DNA from: Clostridium sp. CAG:1013
Lineage (GTDB): Bacteria > Bacillota > Clostridia > Oscillospirales > Acutalibacteraceae
Length of the DNA: 9,026 bases
Direction of reading: 5' to 3'
Assembly: GCA_000432995.1 (NCBI GenBank)
Contig: HF972661.1
Location: forward strand, 58,546 to 67,571
Below, in pieces: positions 6,590 to 9,026 of this stretch (positions within the stretch are counted from its first letter, which is position 1; each line of letters opens with the position of its first letter). A program made the translations under genes and the position numbers. The notes below the pieces were generated by a model. The model did no database searches. It saw nothing but the letters and a program-made list of their open reading frames with translations, and was not told the origin of the DNA.

Positions 6590-8312
6590 ACTTTTTCCAC
6601 AGCCGGGCGATGGCCCGCAGGGGACGGGTCACTTTCCAGCTGGTGGATTCCTCATAGAGCGCGGCCACTTTCCGGCGCTCCTCTTCCAGTTGCGTCTGGG
6701 TAACGGCTCCCGTTCCCCCTTTGGGCGGGGCGAGCTTTTTCCCAGGATTTTTCTTTCTGCGCTCAGCCTTGTACAGGTTCCAGTTTTCCATCAGCCGCTG
6801 GGACCAGAATTCCAGCACCTGACCGCTGACCACCTCGAACCCTTCCGGCGCGGTAAGATCTCCCCGCTTGCAGCAGTTCTCCCCGTCGTGAAGATCGTAG
6901 GCCAGCACGCTGGGCAGGTGGACAACGACATCCCCCGCCAGCACCTGACGTTTTCCCGTCACCTTCAACCCAAACCGGGTGATGAGAAAATCCCGCAGTC
7001 GTTCTGCCAGGGGCAGGAACGCCCGGTTATAAATACGATCCTCCCGGTAGGACTGAAGCAGGGCCTGGACCACATAGTGACGGGGCACCGCCCCAAAGCA
7101 CAGGGTGGTCAGCTCCTGAGTGTTCTCAAAGCCGAAGAATACCGTCTCCAACCGTCGGCGTTTCAGGAAAAGCTGGGGCCGGGCCTCCGGCGCCAGGACG
7201 ATGCCGCCCCTCTCCCACAGCTCCAACAGGGAGAGGTACTCCTCTACATACTGCCAGTGGCCCAGTTCCGCCGCCCGGCGCACGTTCTCCGGGACCTCCT
7301 CCCGGGAAAGCAGATCCTCTTCCAGCTCCACCCTCTGGGAATCGGGGAAGTTCTCCCGGAGGGCTTCCTCCAACTCCTGAGACAAGGGACGACGGCAGTG
7401 GGCTAGGATAAACCGGTCGGGGATTACCTGCCGGTCCAGATAATCCAGAATCTTAGCCGCTTCATGGTCTTGTTTCAGGTAGGGATTCAAACGGAAGTCC
7501 GCCTCAAACTCCCGAAGAAGTCCTATGAAATCCGGCAGAAACAAGGTGCGGGACTGGGTCATGTTCCACAGCAGCTGCCTGGCAGCGGAGTAGACCGCTT
7601 CCTCTTTGTAATTGGGATCACAGGTGGTGAGAAATGTCCGAAAAGCCCGGACGATGTCCACCATCTGTCCTGTCTGGCTGGTGGAGATAGTGCCGCCCCG
7701 GCGGTAGTAGTTGTAGAAAGCCTGGGGCACGTAGCCGATCTTGTGAGTGCGTGTCACCAGGGCGGGGATGAGGGCAATGTCCTCAAACAGCATTTTCTCG
7801 TAGTGGTTCCCCTCCCAAAGGGACCGGCGGTAGAGCTTGTTCACGCTGTACGTGATGTTGTTGCCATGGGCGATGTAATCCCCCAGGTCTACCTCCTCCC
7901 TGGGATAGGAGGACACCACCACTTCCCGGTTTTCCTCCACATAGAGGATGCGCACGTCGCACATCACCAGGTCGTAGTCCCCCTGCTGGGCTTTCTCGTA
8001 GAGGGTCTGGTACATTTCCGGCTCCACCGTGTCGTCTGAATCCAGAAAGGCTACATATTCCCCCCGAGCCAGACTCACCCCGGCGTTGCGGGCCATGCCC
8101 AGGCCCTGGTTCTCCTGGTGGACCACCCGCACCGTCTCAGGGTATTCCTCAGCGTAGCGGTCGCAGATGGCAGGACAGCCGTCGGGACTGCCGTCGTCCA
8201 CCAGGATGATCTCCTTTTCCTCCAAAGTCTGGGCCAGGGCGGAATCCACCGCCCGTTCCAGAAAATTTTCCACCCCGTACACCGGGATGATTACCGACAC
8301 CTTAATCTCCAT
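6588..8312 (-). CDS. GT2 glycosyltransferase with C-terminal degenerate GT32-like domain
   Basis: This is a 574-residue cytoplasmic protein. The N-terminal GT-A domain (1 to about 215) has VSVIIPVYG (5-13), LVDDGSPDG (37-45), ENQGLGMARNAG (67-78), the metal-binding DSDD (91-94) and the FED base motif (176-178). It is complete and probably active. Residues about 295-505 resemble GT32 capsule transferases (Gly_transf_sug type): a region in the place of WAFVSDYxRLxxLYxxGGIYLDTDV reads HWQYVEEYLSLLELWERGG followed by IVLAPEA (352-377), then FGFEN (393-397) and a VHLPSVLAYD stretch (464-473). The DXD is replaced by APE, so this domain is likely non-catalytic or falsely matched. The tail has a basic, coiled-coil-like segment and an STSWKVTRPLR motif (556-566), seen at the C-terminus of other polysaccharide enzymes. 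The start, behind GGGAGG (complement of 8318-8323), overlaps the end of the upstream gene by 11 bases. Sugar donor and acceptor are unknown. Confidence 0.85.
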   Translation of the reverse strand: MEIKVSVIIPVYGVENFLERAVDSALAQTLEEKEIILVDDGSPDGCPAICDRYAEEYPETVRVVHQENQGLGMARNAGVSLARGEYVAFLDSDDTVEPEMYQTLYEKAQQGDYDLVMCDVRILYVEENREVVVSSYPREEVDLGDYIAHGNNITYSVNKLYRRSLWEGNHYEKMLFEDIALIPALVTRTHKIGYVPQAFYNYYRRGGTISTSQTGQMVDIVRAFRTFLTTCDPNYKEEAVYSAARQLLWNMTQSRTLFLPDFIGLLREFEADFRLNPYLKQDHEAAKILDYLDRQVIPDRFILAHCRRPLSQELEEALRENFPDSQRVELEEDLLSREEVPENVRRAAELGHWQYVEEYLSLLELWERGGIVLAPEARPQLFLKRRRLETVFFGFENTQELTTLCFGAVPRHYVVQALLQSYREDRIYNRAFLPLAERLRDFLITRFGLKVTGKRQVLAGDVVVHLPSVLAYDLHDGENCCKRGDLTAPEGFEVVSGQVLEFWSQRLMENWNLYKAERRKKNPGKKLAPPKGGTGAVTQTQLEEERRKVAALYEESTSWKVTRPLRAIARLWKK

Positions 8313-9026
8313 ACTGTCCTCCCAAATACTTCAGGACGCTTTCCAACTCGAAGGGAGTCTGGGGCACGTAGGTGCGCTCCCCTGCGAACTGGCGGCGGAA
8401 CGTCTCCAGATACCGGAGCAGGACCGGGTCCTCCTTCCAAAGCACTTTGCCTGTGTACAGCTTGTAAAGCATTACCGTGGGAAGATCTAGCCCCAGGCAA
8501 AGCCTGCCGCTGAGCGCCCCGTTGGAGCACACCGTCACCACCGTGGGGATACTCTCCCGCTGATTAAGCAAAAACAGCTCCCAGGGCACGGAAAGATCCA
8601 GCTTTCGGGTCAGCCCCAGGCTCTGGGGCAGATTCTCCCCGTTGCGGGGATGGGGCTTCACCCCGAAATTCCCCGGCCCCACTGTCCGCTGGCACAAAGC
8701 CATCAGTTCCAGGTCGTTGCCCCGAATATTCTCCGCTCGGAAGGACTGCTCCAAAAACAGAAAAGGGGGCAGGTCCCGAGGCGGGCGGTACTGAAAGACG
8801 AAGTTCAGCGCTTCCCGCAGTTCATCATCCTCCCGGGAGAGCTTGGGCAGGGACAGGTTGGGGATCCGGTCCCCCCGCATGGCTAGCCGTGGCTCATAGA
8901 GCAGGGCGGCTTTCGTCCGCTCCCCCAAACGCCGTCCCAGAGGATGACGGTTCACCGCCGCCCGGTCGGGCCTGGCGTAGTCGATGACATAGCTGGAAAA
9001 GCCGTCCTCAATCCAGTAAAAATCCG
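8302..9026 (-). CDS. Sialyltransferase-like glycosyltransferase (EDG and HP motifs; GT52/polysialyltransferase-like), 5' truncated
   Basis: The frame stays open to the right edge (first full codon ends at 9024), so the true start is outside; the GTG at 8955 is internal. About 240 residues are visible. At the extreme visible N-terminus is WIEDGFSSYV, with Glu-Asp-Gly encoded at 9001-9009. Further on is GVKPHPRNGE, with His-Pro at about 8647-8652, and then TVCSNGALSG. The order [DE][DE]G, HP, then a Ser-rich site is the signature of bacterial sialyltransferases of families GT38, GT52 and GT80, in which these residues act as base and bind CMP. Such enzymes use CMP-sialic acid or a related CMP-keto sugar. 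This fits the CMP-ulosonate synthetase two genes downstream. Family membership is judged from short motifs, so another GT-B polysaccharide enzyme remains possible. The last codons overlap the start of the GT2 gene, indicating co-translation. Confidence 0.65.
   Translation of the reverse strand, partial: DFYWIEDGFSSYVIDYARPDRAAVNRHPLGRRLGERTKAALLYEPRLAMRGDRIPNLSLPKLSREDDELREALNFVFQYRPPRDLPPFLFLEQSFRAENIRGNDLELMALCQRTVGPGNFGVKPHPRNGENLPQSLGLTRKLDLSVPWELFLLNQRESIPTVVTVCSNGALSGRLCLGLDLPTVMLYKLYTGKVLWKEDPVLLRYLETFRRQFAGERTYVPQTPFELESVLKYLGGQYGD

Noticed and set aside
6574..6600. Earlier ATG at 6600 as start of the KdsB-like gene
   Set aside because: It adds eight residues not seen in the family, lies in the preceding gene and lacks the AAGGAGG that stands before 6576.
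5518..6657. Long open + strand frame (379 codons) antisense to the aldolase and KdsB-like genes
   Set aside because: It is a by-product of GC-rich codon use: it crosses two genes with strong family motifs on the other strand and its translation shows no recognisable domain.

Overview
The window is GC-rich bacterial DNA with short intergenic gaps, AGGAGG-type ribosome binding sites and no RNA genes. Exported cell-wall enzymes and a LytR-CpsA-Psr (LCP) glycopolymer ligase point to a Gram-positive, probably clostridial bacterium. A secreted papain-like domain with an FP-x-G-x-YWN motif suggests the Oscillospiraceae group of gut Firmicutes. That placement rests on family recognition only.

Left part (1-2998, + strand): the 3' end of an L-cysteine desulfidase / serine-dehydratase-alpha-like Fe-S enzyme; a 190-bp gap with a candidate promoter and direct repeat; a membrane-anchored or secreted papain-like (NlpC/CHAP-type) protein ending in a terminator that overlaps its stop codon; and a VanY-type D,D-carboxypeptidase. 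A strong terminator at 2963-3001 separates these from the convergent right part.

Right part (3007-9026, - strand, read right to left): five tightly packed genes, evidently one operon whose promoter lies beyond the right edge. In transcription order they are: (i) a 5'-truncated glycosyltransferase with the EDG and HP motifs of bacterial sialyltransferases; (ii) a GT2 glycosyltransferase fused to what looks like a GT32 domain without its DXD motif; (iii) a KdsB-like CMP-ulosonate cytidylyltransferase; (iv) an HMGL-type (DRE-TIM) aldolase fused to a C-terminal domain resembling DUF115/GT42 sugar transferases; (v) an LCP ligase. Start and stop codons overlap or lie within about 11 bases, and Shine-Dalgarno sites sit inside the preceding genes.

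The most interesting reading is that these genes make and attach a cell-wall glycopolymer containing an acidic keto-sugar (ulosonic acid). The aldolase domain could join pyruvate to an aldehyde sugar, the KdsB-like enzyme could activate the product with CTP, the aldolase's own C-terminal domain and/or the EDG/HP transferase could transfer it, and the LCP protein could attach the polymer to peptidoglycan. No KdsA, KdsC, KdsD or NeuB homologue is in the window, so the sugar need not be Kdo or sialic acid. The motifs are seen directly; the pathway is inference.
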